The notes: a model not told the origin generated them from the letters alone. Positions 1-13,300 are shown, counted from the first letter of the stretch. The stretch is 64,000 nt of DNA from Pseudoscleropodium purum (GCA_963969395.1 OZ017801.1:1614501-1678500), one strand, 5' to 3'. Translations and numbers: made by a program.

Positions 1-136
1 CTTATAGCACCTCCCATCTTATCGACAGTTTCAGCTCAATCAATGATTTTGTGGGATTCTTGATGGATTGAGTATGGATTCCACTTTAATTACTCAAATC
101 TAAATTTTGTGTCTAATTCATGTGTGACAAATGCAG

Positions 137-2634
137 TTGCTGGATGGGCTCAACATCTAATTGATACACACTTGTTTAAGAAGAGCGGCCATGTTGAACG
201 TCAATGGTCCTTGTTTGGAACCAAAGATATGGTGTTCAAAGTGCAAAGAGATTACAATGCTCGATGGATGGAAAATTTGCGCTTTGAGCTCACTGGCAAT
301 GGCTTTGGCTATCCTGTAAGATATTCTACCATTCTAATTCACAAGCTTTTCATCATAGAAGTTGTAGAGTCAATTCAAATAGTACGGCATGAAATTGACT
401 ATTCTAAGAAGTCAATTGCTCAAATTACTTAAACAAATTTGGGGTGAAGGTGATTTAGTTAATGTCAACATTATATGAAATTTAGAAGAAAATCACTACT
501 TGAATTTATAGGATATAAATAGTATAGTCCACATTAGATTGATTTATTTAAAATATTTTGCTTGCATATTGCATTGCATCTAATTCATTTCCTTTGTTTA
601 TAATATATTCAGTAGAGATTTTGACAGTATGGCTCTCATTAAAGTGCAACATGGTTTAATTTCATAAGTAGAAAGAACAAATTCTAAAGTGGGGGGTTCA
701 TTTGGTTTGGGTTTGTAATTATGTAGTGCTAAGGTAGGAGACTCCATTTGTGTCACAGTTATGAAGCCATCCTATTTGTGCCACTATGTATGTTTAGTGT
801 ACATTTCAAAATTTCAAATGTACTCTATTGATTCTTAGGGATCAAAAAATAGCACAAATTGTCACATGACACAAATAGGATCTTCCTACTTTTAGTTAAT
901 CCCTTGATTGTTATAGATGAGTTTCTTGGTACCTTTGCCTTCAGTTGCCTGGTCTGATAATACCATATATAGTTTAGATGTGCAAGTATATGATACCATC
1001 ATTGAAGTAATTTGAGTTTTGGGTTTTTGTCAGGTGGAATTACGCACAGGTAGGCACTTGCAATATGAGGTCTCTCCTGGGAAGCAGCAAGACTTTGAAT
1101 CAGGATATGTAACTGTCATTCGAAAAACCCCGGAATTTCCAACTGGGAAGGCAACTGCGTTATTCAACTGGAAAGCCATTGCAGTGGAGGTGCTCTATTG
1201 AAATCCGAACCCCTTGTTCAAAATGAGTTTGGTAGAGAGCATGTTCTTTTACTGTAAATGATGTTCTTCTTTTCTAAAATATTAAGAAACTTTGGTTCTA
1301 GTAGAAAAATGCAATACAGAATGCAATATAGAACAATCAATGTATCTCACTCTTTGAATTAACTTGCATTTGAGTAGCCAAATTGATGACAATGGAACCG
1401 ATGAGATAACAATTACCAATCTAAAAGACATTGCATTAATTTTTCAGTTGTGGTCATTTATGAGAGTTTAACACCTTTGCTTTTTAGACATTGGTTTTGT
1501 GATGTAGTCTCTCATAGATGACCCTACACATTTCATACTTTACTCCATTTAATGATTTTTTTCAGGTTTCTCCGGAGGAAAATGTGACAATGGTCATGTT
1601 GATGGCCATTGTAACAGCTCTAGTCGTTCAAAGTTGGTATGAAGAAGAGACTACAGACATAAAAGCAAAAGAGACGAAGAAGATGAAAGTAAAAAACTCT
1701 CGAGCAGACAAATACGGCATTTGGGGTAAGCAGTTCCATCGTCTTTGCTTGAAACTTTGGTACTCAAATTTACTCAAATCAATGCAAGCTACACTCATTT
1801 TTTTACATATTATTTTTGTACTAGAATTCATTTATCATGATTTGTTTAGTGGCTCTTGGGAGAAGAAAGAAGCACTATCTTTGCCTAGAATTCATTAAAA
1901 AATTTCAAATCATTTTCTGTTCTACTCGAAAAATGCAATATAAGCATTTAGCCCAATACTCTTAATTTCATGAATTTGAGTAGTCTTTTTAAGATTTGGA
2001 AACAATAGTTTCTAAAACTATTATACAAGTGATGTATTTGATATGTATTTGATAACTTGTCGGGTTTGCTTACTTTTGAAATCATAGATATGACACTTAT
2101 TTCTTATTTTCTATTATTGTAGGTGTAGTGAGTATGGATAGCAACAACAGCATGGCACTTTCAACCTTATTGCGGGAATTCAAAGAAAGCCCCTCTACAA
2201 ACAACATAGATGCCAAAATATATCGTGACAAGTTGAAAACACTCCCACAATCTGAGTGGTCTCTTGAAATGCTTGAGCTACTTTATGACATTTTCGGTGG
2301 TGGCATCAAAATTGATGATGTTGCTGGATTTGAAGGCGGATATATTAGCTTCAATAAGGGTAAACTAGGATTTCTTGATGGTAGGGGTGGTAGAGGTGAT
2401 GGTGGAGGTGGTAATGGTGGAGGTGGTAATGGTGGAGGTGGTGATGGTGGCGGATGTGGTGATGAAGGAGGTGGAGATGGTGGTGGTGGTGGTGGGGATG
2501 GTGGTGGTGGGAATGGTGGTGGTGGAGATGGAGGAGGAGGATGTGGTGGTGGTGGTGGTGGTGGCGGCGGTGATGGCGGCGGTGGAGGTGGTGGTGGAGG
2601 AGGTGGTGGTGGTGGTGGTGGTGGTGGTAGTTGA
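137..2634 (+). CDS. LURP-one-related-like protein with glycine-rich tail (5' partial)
   Basis: Exons, from splice consensus and phase: 137(?)-315 (donor GTAAGA), 1034-1189, 1566-1725 (donor GTAAGC) and 2123-2634 (TGA). The frame stays open across all three junctions. The N-terminus lies upstream of the window or in an exon I cannot identify. The motif FGTKDMVFKVQRD and the later VSPEENVTMVMLMAIVTALV resemble the LURP-one/tubby-like fold, where a 'LLF-VKR' strand comes early and a 'V-P-----------A-V' hydrophobic helix ends the barrel. A lysine/glutamate-rich stretch follows, then about 55 ordinary residues, then about 85 residues that are nearly all glycine with Asp, Asn and Cys interruptions. 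Plant LURP-one proteins are linked to pathogen responses; a role here is inference. Family assignment is by motif memory only. The glycine tail is not typical of that family. Confidence 0.5.
2380..2631 (+). repeat. GGT/GGA codon repeat encoding a polyglycine tail
   Basis: Imperfect (GGT/GGA/GGC)n with GAT and AAT interruptions, ending in a nearly pure GGT run just before the stop. It forms the C-terminus of the LURP-one-like protein and probably varies in length by slippage. The antisense strand reads as a histidine-rich ORF and another sense frame as a valine-rich ORF; both are shadows. Confidence 0.85.
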
Positions 2635-2946
2635 ATGAGGAGTCCAAAATCTTATTAATACTTTTAAGAGTGATAAATCTTATTTTAGTCATAATAGTAA
2701 TAGTTGTAATAGCAATTATTAGAATGTGTATATGATGATTCAATGCCCATCATGAATAAAGAGTTGTTTGGAGATTGTGCACCTAGCCATGCTACAAGGA
2801 CTTGGATGACAAAGAAGATCCTTTCAATGCAAATTTATGAGCTTTGAGGATGGGATTTTAAATAAATTAAATAACTTCTTTATAGAAATCCATTCATGAA
2901 CTTGTAGATTCAACAACATTCAAATGTATGTACTTCATATCCACTA

Positions 2947-3183
2947 ATGTGTCTTGTACCGTTGCTACAGTCAAAACAAACAAATAATAATTTTCTAATT
3001 TTTTTATTTCATAAAAACTTCAAAATTCAATAACTTTTACACCCTAGGTTAGAATGCCACAAAACCAAGCCTGTGCACCCTTCCTCACCAAGGGCTTTTC
3101 GACAATATTAAACCTAGAAACAAGAAACACATGATTCAGGAGATCTCAACGTAACAAAACAAAACAAATAGCTTAATTTAAGA
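2947..3183 (+). repeat. Dispersed repeat family D, copy 1
   Basis: About 235 bp. It starts near TGTGTCTTGTACCGTTGC, passes through ATAAAAACTTCAAAATTCAA and CACCCTTCCTC, and ends near CAACGTAACAAAACAAAAC. The same unit recurs at 19320, 19565, 39298 and, reversed, near 50605. No terminal inverted repeat, poly(A) tail or coding capacity is visible, so the class is unknown. It lies about 310 bp downstream of the stop of the LURP-one-like gene. Confidence 0.7.
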
Positions 3184-3384
3184 GGAGGATTGATTGATAA
3201 ATATTCTTCAACTATTGAGTTATATGGATGTCTATACTTGTTTAGATGGCAGTTTATAGACCACTAATATAGTCATGATCCCATGTTGAATGTAGTAATT
3301 ATTTTGGAATATAGTATAAAATTCTTTAAAATAAATAAAATATAATAAATATTTCACTCAACAATAAAATAGAGACACCCCAAA

Positions 3385-4319
3385 TTAACCCTTAAAGGTC
3401 AAAATTGCATTTTTTTGGCAACATAGCAATTTTGGACAGCTCACTATGAATGGAGTTTTTATTTTGAAATTTTGAAATTTTTACGCAACATGTGCCCAAA
3501 GAGTAGCTTTAAGGCCCAACAATTTTCATAACTTTTGAGTACATGGTTCAAAATTTATTGTATGATATGTAGTTTTCAATGTTTGACAGGCAACCCAAAA
3601 ATTTATTAAAAATTTATTTTTTTCAAAAATAAAAATTTGAAATTTATTTTTTAGATTTATATATTTGAGGAAAGCTTTGAATCATTCCATTTTGATTTAC
3701 AAGATGAAAGTTATGAGGTGTTCTAGTTTGTAGGTAGTTATGGGTTCCGTACTTGAAAATAAACTTTGGAGTCCTTTATTTAATTCAATTTTTAATATTT
3801 TTTGAAAAAAATAAAAACATATAATGTAAATTGTTTATTACTACATCACTAATGTTGAGATTGGCATTTCCAATTTTATAATTAAATTCTTCACGATTTA
3901 GTGTTTTGAATCACTTTGTGCTTCTTTCAACTTACTATTTTTTTTCCTGTATGTTGTACAATTCCAAATGATCTAAAAAATTTCAAGCATGTATTCAACT
4001 TTTCTTGAAGAATGAATCCGAAGGTTAACTACCACTTTGGACATTTTTTCATACAAATGTGACCTTGTGAAGTGCAATTGCCCGTATTTCCATAGGTTCA
4101 AAAATAATGATTTTTGTCACTTCAAACTTTAATATCTTGCAATCTACATAGTGGAAAATTCTAAAAAAATTTCCACATCTTTTCAAACTAATTTACAACA
4201 AGATTCAACAATTACATGTGTCCAAAGATGTTTTTCATCTAAAATTTGGTGCTTGTATTAGAAATGACAGTTTTCGAGTGTTTTTGGTGAAAACATAGTC
4301 TCCAACCTTTAGGGGTTAA
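3385..4319. mobile_element. TTAA-flanked inverted-repeat element (family P), copy 1
   Basis: About 935 bp, bounded by TTAA on both sides. The left end reads TTAACCCTTAAAGGTC; the right end, read inwards on the other strand, is TTAACCCCTAAAGGTTGG. It has no coding capacity. Its interior is clearly related to the copy at 42764-43696, for example AAGCTTTGAATCATTCCATT and the TAGTCTCCAA before the right end. TTAA target sites with CCC-starting ends resemble piggyBac-type transposons; that assignment is inference. Confidence 0.65.
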
Positions 4320-5250
4320 GTCTAGGCTCTAATGCTTTGAGGACCTACATTTTAGATGAGCATCTAATAAAGCAAGATGGGATGGTTTTATAAACAAGTT
4401 AGAGTTACCTCAAAGCATTTCAAATTAGATTTGTTTTCTTCAATCAAGTATAAATATATCATTTTATTTTGATAAAACTAACATAGATTTATAATTATAC
4501 ATTTATATTCCATATGTTCTTGTTGAATTATAAGGTTTGAATTACAATTGTTGTTCAATGTTTAACCTTGAAAGGACACTCAAGCCCAAAAGTGGGCAAA
4601 AGATGACTCCATGATTACTATAGAAATGAAGAATGCTCTTGTAATTCCAAAAATGATATCACTTTTGGCAAAATACCTTGGTCACAGGTCTCATCCTTTC
4701 CAAGTTAAGAATCTTTATAAGAATGATGATTTCATTTAATTTGTCATCTTCTTGTCCAAAATATCATAATTACCATCTACAATTTTATCAAGATTTTTTT
4801 TTCCATCACTTTGAGTGCATTTTAGATATATAAGGTAGGATCATCTGATTTTGAATAATAAATGATAGCATGCCAAGAACAAGTTGTTTTTTGAACCAAT
4901 AGGTGGATTTTTAATTTCTCTAGTAATCTTGAAAGTCATCCATCAACCATTTTTTGACCTCAATTAGCATCCTTGTAGCATTAAACAATCCAAAGAATCA
5001 AATATATAATTATTGTATAACAACCAGAGTGTGAATATAGGAGTTATAGAAAGATATCAAGAAATTTACCAATTTCAAATTTTGTTGTCTTATAACTTTT
5101 GTATATATTATTCAAAGAATATTCTTAGATTTCATGCTACTTTAGTTGCTCTTAGTTTTCATATGTTTAAAAAGAATGAGAGCTTGCTTGAACATGCTAT
5201 AATGGTTATTAAACAAATTTTGTATGTTTCATCTCTAAACATTCTAAACT
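4320..5250. other. AT-rich intergenic DNA
   Basis: No gene, RNA gene or clear repeat recognised. An 81-codon ORF at 5013-5258 has no recognisable motif and the biased composition of AT-rich spacer, so it is not called. Confidence 0.6.
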
Positions 5251-5454
5251 TGCTATAAAAAAAACCCATGTTTTAGGTGATAGATTTTAGGTGACGTCAA
5301 ATGTCACCATCTATGTTTTTATATCTAGTGAACTATAACATTCAACATAATATCAAGATGTTACATTGGACTTCATTGTTGACATAAAAACATGGATTGT
5401 TACATTTGACATCACCTAAAATCTATCACCTAAAACATGGTTTTTTTTATAGTG
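5251..5454. mobile_element. Foldback MITE with CACTA-like ends
   Basis: About 204 bp with terminal inverted repeats of roughly 55 bp. The left arm runs GCTATAAAAAAAACCCATG then TTTTAGGTGATAGATTTTAGG; the right arm is its near-perfect complement and ends TTTTTTTTATAGTG. The right terminus reads CACTATAAAAAAA on the minus strand, similar to CACTA-superfamily ends. The short unique centre has no coding capacity. Confidence 0.75.
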
Positions 5455-7886
5455 TAGAAGGATGTTGGAACCTAATTTGGATTTACCCAACTAGTATAGT
5501 TCGTTCCGGAGGAGGCTATTTAAATAGGATTGTCACTAAATGAATCGAAATTAATTCCTAATGAGTCATTGCAACATAGTATTTTGAGAAAAATAAAGTT
5601 CCTTAAACCAACTATATCTATGTTTTCCTCACATGAGATCTAATTACACAATTTGGCACTCCACTCTTAATGGCCACAAAGGTAAGAAATTCTCCCAATT
5701 AATTATTTTTTTCTATATGAATTCTTCTTTCATCCTTTTTATCTTTATCTTCAACTCAGTTCTTGATTCTTTTATTTAGCACTTGAATATTCTTCAACAG
5801 CATCCACCAACCAGGAAAGAACTTGTCTCCTAATCGGCTATCAAATTTTACTTTGTCCCGTCTTTCTCTGCTTCCGATTTGGTTTACTATAGCAACACTC
5901 TTTACAACTTCCTAAACTGGTTTACTTCATCCACTATCAATCCCATAACTTGGTCTCAAAAATTCTTCAAATTCCGAATTGAATATGTAATTCATTTACT
6001 TTAATCATCCAGTGCATACAGCCACACAAGCCATCTGACTGATCTACAATTTGGATCTTATAAAATTACTACAATGACATCCAACACACACAGGAAGACA
6101 ACTTATAAATCAATTCCATTATATTCATCATGCCAAATTGGCGAACAAAATCACCACTACACTTTGAAAGTATTACACTAAACTGCTTTGCTACACTTGG
6201 GCTCTTCAACTTCCCAAATAGGATCTTATCATTCAACTAACAAAACAGCCTTAATATTCATAATCCTTTCCCAGTTGCTCATCAACTAAAAATATATTCT
6301 ATTAAGTTCATTCCATTTCCTCCAAGTATTACAATTTGGTTTTAATCTCTACAGCACTCCAATCACTCAACTACAGATTTAACACTTCTGCATAGATTTC
6401 TCCGAATAGGATCCATCAATTCAACACAACTACTCATCCAAATTCGACTAATATAAATCTCCGCACCAACTTGGACTATCACATATCCACTGCATTCTAA
6501 CTTAAATCACACTCCTCCAAGCCTTCACTCAACTTGGCAAAGTCTCCATCGAACTCCTGCATAACTCTGCACACTTTCCCACTGCCATACACTGGCCGAA
6601 ACACACTTCCAACTAGGACACACACACACAAACCGATCCAACCTTGGATCCACAACACACTTCTCAATTGGGAAATCACACACATAGACACAAACACACA
6701 CAAGCAAACAAATACGCAGCCTACACTGACTGGGACACGCACTGGAATTCATTCAACAGACGGTAAAAAGAAATAACCGCCAAAACGACCCAAATAGGAA
6801 CTAGGGAAGACGACGCTCAACTGCTCAACCAACTCGGCAGCTTCAACTAGAGCAACTGACATTCCTACTTAGACCTCTCACACTCCCCGACTTGCCAACT
6901 CGGACTCATTAAATAGCATCCTAATAGGCTAGCAGACCACCAACCAACCATGACCAAACTTCCGACTTGGACTTCAAACCACACTAATTGACCCAAATTT
7001 ACTCCAAATTGGACACCATTCAATGCTCTAAAACAACCAAATAGCACTCCCAACTAACCAACTGCTTGCAATAAACTGCAAATTACTCTCCGATTTGTAC
7101 AAAATAGAACCAAAATTTACCACCTATCAGACTATCTACATATAGGTACTCCATATTCTTAAAGATGCACAAAGTGCTTCTTGGCAATGTTTTGAACTAA
7201 TGATTTTTCATCCATCCTACTCAATTCTTTAATCTCTAAAAACTAACCTTTTTCAACAATGAATTTGATGAAATTGAAATAAAGAATACTCCATATGAAT
7301 TAAGCAATCCTTCTAAAAGAAGATTTAGATGTTAAAGGATTCAAATTGTAATTCTTCAAATCATCCAAATAAAATTTGTAGAATAGATCTTTTTATTGAA
7401 TTGACAAAGTTTTTACTAAATCTTAATGGTGATAACAAATGGATTCTAGTTTCTTTTTCAAATGCATTTTGGGATGCCTTATAAATAATTTAAAAATTGA
7501 AGCAAGAATCTACAAAGATTGATTTTAGAAAAATATTACAATTAATTGCAATTATATTCTCAATTGGATGTTTATAAAACCCTAGCATCAAAGAAAAGTA
7601 AGCATGGGGATAAACCCTAGCATTTTACCTCTGTATAGTACATAGAAAGGTTGATGAGGTAGGCAAAACCTAGCTTCTACCTTGCCACTTTGAAGCTTAA
7701 GAATGTTTCAAACATCCAAGATTTTAGGTGACTTACTGCAACTCAAAATCTACTCTAATGGTAGTGCCGCTCCTGGATTTTAGGCAACATGCTGTAAATG
7801 ACAGTCACTTAAAAAACACACAAAATTTGGGCAGACACATACGAAAGTGGGCCTTCCCTCCACATCATCACCAACAATAAGAATCT
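5455..7886. other. Gene-free region with a C/A-rich non-coding stretch
   Basis: From about 5,800 to 7,140 the plus strand is unusually rich in C and A and poor in G. It carries a short (CA)n tract near 6620 and many scattered words such as CCAAATAGG, AACTTGG and CAACTCGG. No ORF with protein-like character is present; the 75-81 codon ORFs near 6500-6770 follow the CA repeat. It could be a decayed retroelement or non-coding transcript. The flanks are ordinary AT-rich DNA. Confidence 0.5.
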
Positions 7887-8863
7887 TTAACCCTAGAAGG
7901 CCCAAGGCCGTTTTGGGTTCAAAAACATCATTGCTTTTGAAGTAATATAGATCTAAATGTCACTAAGCTATAGAGATCTTAACTGTGCAATCTTGTAGTG
8001 TACATGTTATTAATGATGTATATCAAATTTGAAGTCATTTGATCGCATAAATTGCGAGATTATAATGTTTTAATGTTGAAAAAGAATGCTGAAATTTTCC
8101 TAAAAACACATTTAGAGGCGAAATTTGATTTCTAAACCTAATCATATGAAAAAACTTCAAACTACAAAGTGATTCAAAACCAGCAAACACATTGGTGAAG
8201 AAAAATATCATTCATTTGACTCAATGTGTTTGCAAAATGGCTTGCAAATATCAAAAAATAGGCAAGAAAAGTTGCAAAAAACACATCTAGGGCTCAACCT
8301 CCTACTAATATGCTTTTCAGTAATTCATTACTTTTTGGATTGATAAGTAGTTTTGTCCACACAAACTAGATTAGTATGTGCAACTTTTCCAAAAAAATTT
8401 ATTGGAAACAGACATTGTATGAAGAAGATACTAGCAGCCGAAGTTCATTGTAATCCATAAATGGCAAGATTTTGAATTTTGAATTTCGAATTGCTCCCAA
8501 ACATTCAGAACAACTTGGATTGACATGAAAATTTTACCACAATAACTAAACTTCAAGGGAAATATTACCCAATAAATTTTAATGAAATCAAACATTGGAT
8601 GAAGGAGATACAAGCCCCCAAAGTTGCAGCCATGAAGTGCACTTTGGTGAATCAAATTGAACCTGTGAACTTCAATTGGCTTCCAGAAAATCAGTACCTC
8701 TTAAATTGATCTGAAAATTTTACCACACAAACTAGAAGAAAAGGCGCAAATTTTCCAACAAGTTTTTATTGAATTTGGACATGGGATGCAAAAGTTACAG
8801 TACTTTGAATCAAACTTAAAACTATGTGAGGACACTTTTTGTCCCCTTGGGGTCTAGGGTTAA
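7887..8863. mobile_element. TTAA-flanked inverted-repeat element (family P), copy 2
   Basis: About 977 bp. The left end is TTAACCCTAGAAGGCCCAAG; the right end read inwards is TTAACCCTAGACCCCAAGGG. Both edges coincide with TTAA. There is no transposase ORF. The terminal CCCTAGAA word is the closest in the window to a piggyBac end. Confidence 0.65.
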
Positions 8864-10355
8864 GACACAACTGTTTTGATTTGATGTGTGTTGGGATATT
8901 ATTTCCAAAACACATCCACATCTCTCTACTAGCGCTGTCCAAAACATCAAGATAACATCCAACCAAAGAAACAACGAACTCCCGGACACACAACAATTCT
9001 CGGGCCACTGGAATTCTATAAACTCCAATCATTCAATGTTGCACTTCCAGTTTAAATTCTGAGCATCAAATGTGCATCCGTCCACAAACATACATCAACA
9101 GGATCCAAGACCCATCTATTTGCTACCACAGCCCAGCCACCCTCCCTAAGAAAATAGTACTAGAAAGAATTCCTAATAAAGACTCAAATCGGTCTTCACA
9201 CACCACTATGATCCAAATAATAAGACATGAGCATGACCACCAAAAGTTCATGTATCAAAAAATTGGCACAGCGAAACTCAGTCTGGCTTTTCCGACCAGA
9301 TGAACCAGCGCCAGAATTCAATCCTCCTAACGCCAATCCGCCGCATTACATTTCCAAATAGGAAATGCTCAGAAACGGCTCCACAAAGTCGGCCACCATC
9401 ACAGCCGCGGTGGAAAATTTTTATAGAAACTTTTTAAGGTCAACCATCTCGGCATTATCAGACCCATCAGGTAAATCATATTTTACATCGAGATCTCGGT
9501 CATATACAGCTCTCCTTCAGACAGTGCCCGATATCCTCCGTATTCCAAACCTCCGAATTCCCAATTAATAACCCTAAAAATTGCAAGGCGCTCCAGCCAG
9601 TACCAACTCCAGAAAGCCCAAAAATGGTGGTGGAAACTGTTTGTTGCCAGACTTCAAATTCATTAATCGAATATCCTTATTCCTACTCCCACCAATAACC
9701 TACTCGATTTGAATCAACGAATCAACAAAAATTCCTCCTGTCCAACTCGAGGAGGAGCACCAAGTGCAAAAAAATCTCGTTCCAGGAGTCTATGCTCACC
9801 GGCTCTCGGGATGTGACGGCCTCTTCTCTGCTCCCACCTGCCGAGTTCTATATTCTTTTCCAGTTTTTGGTGAAGGCTCTCATTCAACTGCAAACCTTCA
9901 AGTCTCTTGCTTGGATTAGTCGTGCGTAAGCTGAAGAGCTGCATTGTTCTCAAGGCGACCCAATAATACACAAAAAGTAACATCGCTTCAGGTACCCTGA
10001 AATGCAATCCCATAGCGGAAGCCACCACCATCGCTGCTGTCGTCGCCAGTCATCAACTGTAGTTGGTTCGACCAGAAAAGTCCACTTCGTCCCCCGTATA
10101 TCCACATCTCCGCACCACAGCGCTGAAAATATCTAAAGGCTCCAAAACGCTTCCGACGATTAATCCATATTAAGAAATAGCTGTGTGGGACAATGTCTTT
10201 CAGCCCAATGACGCACACTCGCACGGGAAGATCCTAAACGACACACTCGTGCCAAGGAATTTCCGAACCATGTTGCCTCCACAACTCGGCATCGACGTCA
10301 CTTCTTCGAAAAGCATCGCAAGCACGCGGATACACGGGCACGTGATGCGCCAAAA
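8864..10355. other. Downstream flank of the DCD-TRF4 gene
   Basis: Base composition becomes GC-richer towards the gene, so part of this is probably its 3' UTR. A minus-strand ORF at 9714-10031 contains about 75 charged residues after an acceptor-like CAATGCAG, but its phase does not fit the last exon of the neighbouring gene and I recognise no motif. No polyadenylation site was assigned. Confidence 0.4.
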
Positions 10356-13300
10356 CTACAGCGGCGCAAGGGACGCATTCCCATTCGAAAATAGTTGGTC
10401 CAGCAGCGGTAAGGCACGCCTCCTTCCTGGACCCATTCCAACGCTCTCAAGACTTGACAACGGTGCGAGTCGCGTCAAAATGCAAAACATCTCCTGCATT
10501 GCACCCTGCAAAGCACAACATCACAAAACGCACCAACCTCAATCCCTCTTATCTTGCAAGCCTCCACACCAAAACTATTCCAGAGGTGGCACAGGATGAC
10601 GCACGAAACAATTACGGAATAAGAACTCGGGTAACCCTGCCTGCCCCTTTGGCAATCGAGAAGTATTCAAACAATCCAGATCACGTGGATTGCAGCATCA
10701 GCTCAAGAAGCCCAAATCTCAACTCCCATCATCTCAAGTCGCTGCCATCACAAGGTACCAATGCCACGAACCTGAACTCGATGCATGTTGAACGATCCAG
10801 CTCCAATATTGGCACCAGGACGAAGCGGGTCATCGATTGTCAAAGCGACTGGACCTGATGCCTTGTCAATGTAAAACAAACCGCCGCTGCCGCCGACACC
10901 CTGACATAACACACACCAGCACACAAAACAAACAGTCACTCAAATGAAATTCTAAACCAACGAATCGTGGGAACGTCGTTGTCATCCGAAAACCTAACCC
11001 AAAACATACGCAGTCGATGGAATTCTTCACCCACACACTGCCGGACACCATTCGGTGTCAATGTCATCTGTAAGTCACCCATCCAACACAAAGTCGACCA
11101 CTTCGTGAACTGAAAAAACGATCCAACTACGTACCTTCGTCACGAGACGCACTTGGGTGAAATCGATCGCCCAACCAAACACGTACAGGAACCCAATCAA
11201 AAGGGTCCCGAGATTCGGAGAAGAAACTGTATGCATGGAAGTCAGCAACTGCTCCACGATTCCTCCTGTCCATTGATTGCAACCTCCACTCTTCGAACCG
11301 TTCAAAGCGACCGGACCATGAACACCAACGCTGGATCCTGTTCGTCATCCAATCATCCTGTTAGAGCTGCAAAACGGACACTGCCTAAACATATACATCA
11401 TCTCGTCCACCACCACCTCATTCAACATCGCACACGCGAAGCACCATGTCCACACCCCAACACTTCACGAGTTGTCAATCGGGGGACGACAACTGCAATC
11501 CACCCACCGGGTTCTGAAGGGGCTTCAGAAATGGACGTCAATGTTGACCTCCTATCTGATGACGAGACGGCGTCGCTTGCAGGAGAGAAAGACGACTCTG
11601 CCTCACAAAAACCCAAGGACTCTGTACCAGCTAGGGTGGAAGACATATGCGTCGGCTCAGCGGATGATGTTGAGCTCGTGCAAGCATTCGTAGCCGCAGC
11701 ACTCGGCGCTCTCGCTTCTGTGGGTGTGCCACAAGTAATGGGCACCCTCTGTCACCATCACAAAAAAACTCACCAAATCAAATTCATCGTCCTCGACAAA
11801 TCATCAGATCAAACCCCTGCTCCACACAACAACATGCACACCGCCAAGACCGGGACCAACGCCGAAAGCAGCAAAGATGTACACCAATTAAATCCACATG
11901 CAGTAAAGATCAACTGAGGACGCTAGGATATCACGAAACGTGACCCAAATACGTCATGCAAATCGTCCCAAAGAAACACCGCCGGCGCATTCACAAACAC
12001 ACGGGTTGCGGGACGTACCTCCAGATAAAATACGAGCATAATCGTCAGAGAAAACGATCCAAGGCCTCCAGTGTAAACATCCTTCAGCCCTTTCGAGTGC
12101 AGATAAGACTTCAGAAGCAGAACCTGTTCACAGGTCGACAACGTTGTCAACCACAACCCTCAACATCAACTCAACATAGCACGACGACCCACAAAACCGA
12201 CCCTCTCCACCACGTAACCCTCCACCCCAACAAACATTCGAGCGCATCATATCCGCACTACCACAAACAATAGCACCAACTTCCCAAACTGCACAACAAA
12301 GAGGATCCAAGTACCAGGGGCGCCAAAGCAGGGTGCTGGTGCAGGCGCTTGATCACGTACTCACGGGCTGCAGCACCGTTGTGGAACTGGCTCGCCAGTT
12401 CGTAATTCGAACTCACCTGTCGCACGCTTTCAAGAACTTCGCTGTTCTGCACTGCACCGACAGCTCCTTCACGCCTCATCTTCCTCCCACCGATCGTGAT
12501 ATCGATCTTCACCACCGGAGAAAACGCAGACAAACAACTAACAGAAGGCCTGCAGTGCAGCTTGATCACAGGCATAGTGGCGCTGTCGATCGTGGCAATG
12601 CTCTTGCACCACTCGTAGCCGCGCAACGCTGCACCCAACAAACGAATAGATGGCGCAAGCAAACGGGTTCCCGTAAGACCCGCAGTTTCAGCGGTTTCCA
12701 AAGGAGGGGGCGCATCCACTACCACCACGTCCACATCGCTCTGGGATAGGCACAGACCAGTGGCATACGAACCGAACACCTGACCCCGAAAAAAGAAACA
12801 CACCAGTCAGAACCTGCTCGACGCATACACCACACGAAAAAGGGGCAAGGCATTCACTCTCGCTCCACACTGCCGGTGCCTACCTCCACGTCAGCAATCG
12901 GCCACAGTCGCTTCACGGCATCCCTCACACAATCGATGGCAGCCTCCGCACAACTCCGGGCTTCCGACGACGGGCTGGCTGTGTGAGCAAAATCCAGGAT
13001 TTCCGAGTGCAGCTCCTCGGCGTTCACCAAAAATTGCTGCGGGGGAATTGGAAACATGCCATTCACGTCGAAAAGATACCCCGGCGCCATCGCTGGCACG
13101 GACGAAGGGACGCCCCACCCACCTTGGACGACTCCGTTCTGGACTCCATATTCTCCCTCTCGCAATCCACGAGGGATAGCTCGATACGCCATCTCAGGAT
13201 GCAACACATCTGCAACACATGTCACTCACTTTCAGTTTCTAAATAAAACAAGAATTGACATACGAAAGTCATCCGAAAACGCTCCCCCAATTCCCTGCCC

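Noticed and set aside
2351..2743. Histidine-rich minus-strand ORF of 130 codons
   Set aside because: It is the antisense reading of the GGT/GGA glycine tract of the plus-strand gene.
6497..6776. Overlapping 75-81 codon ORFs on both strands
   Set aside because: They follow a CA-rich low-complexity tract and show no motif; the pattern repeats in several frames.
9714..10031. 105-codon minus-strand ORF downstream of the DCD-TRF4 gene, considered as a final exon
   Set aside because: An acceptor-like site exists, but its phase does not join to any donor in the last exon, which already ends in a good stop; no recognisable motif.
11153..11917. 254-codon plus-strand ORF
   Set aside because: It lies antisense to exons 9 and 10 of the DCD-TRF4 gene, which have splice signals, phase and family motifs. 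It is open because of the GC-rich composition.
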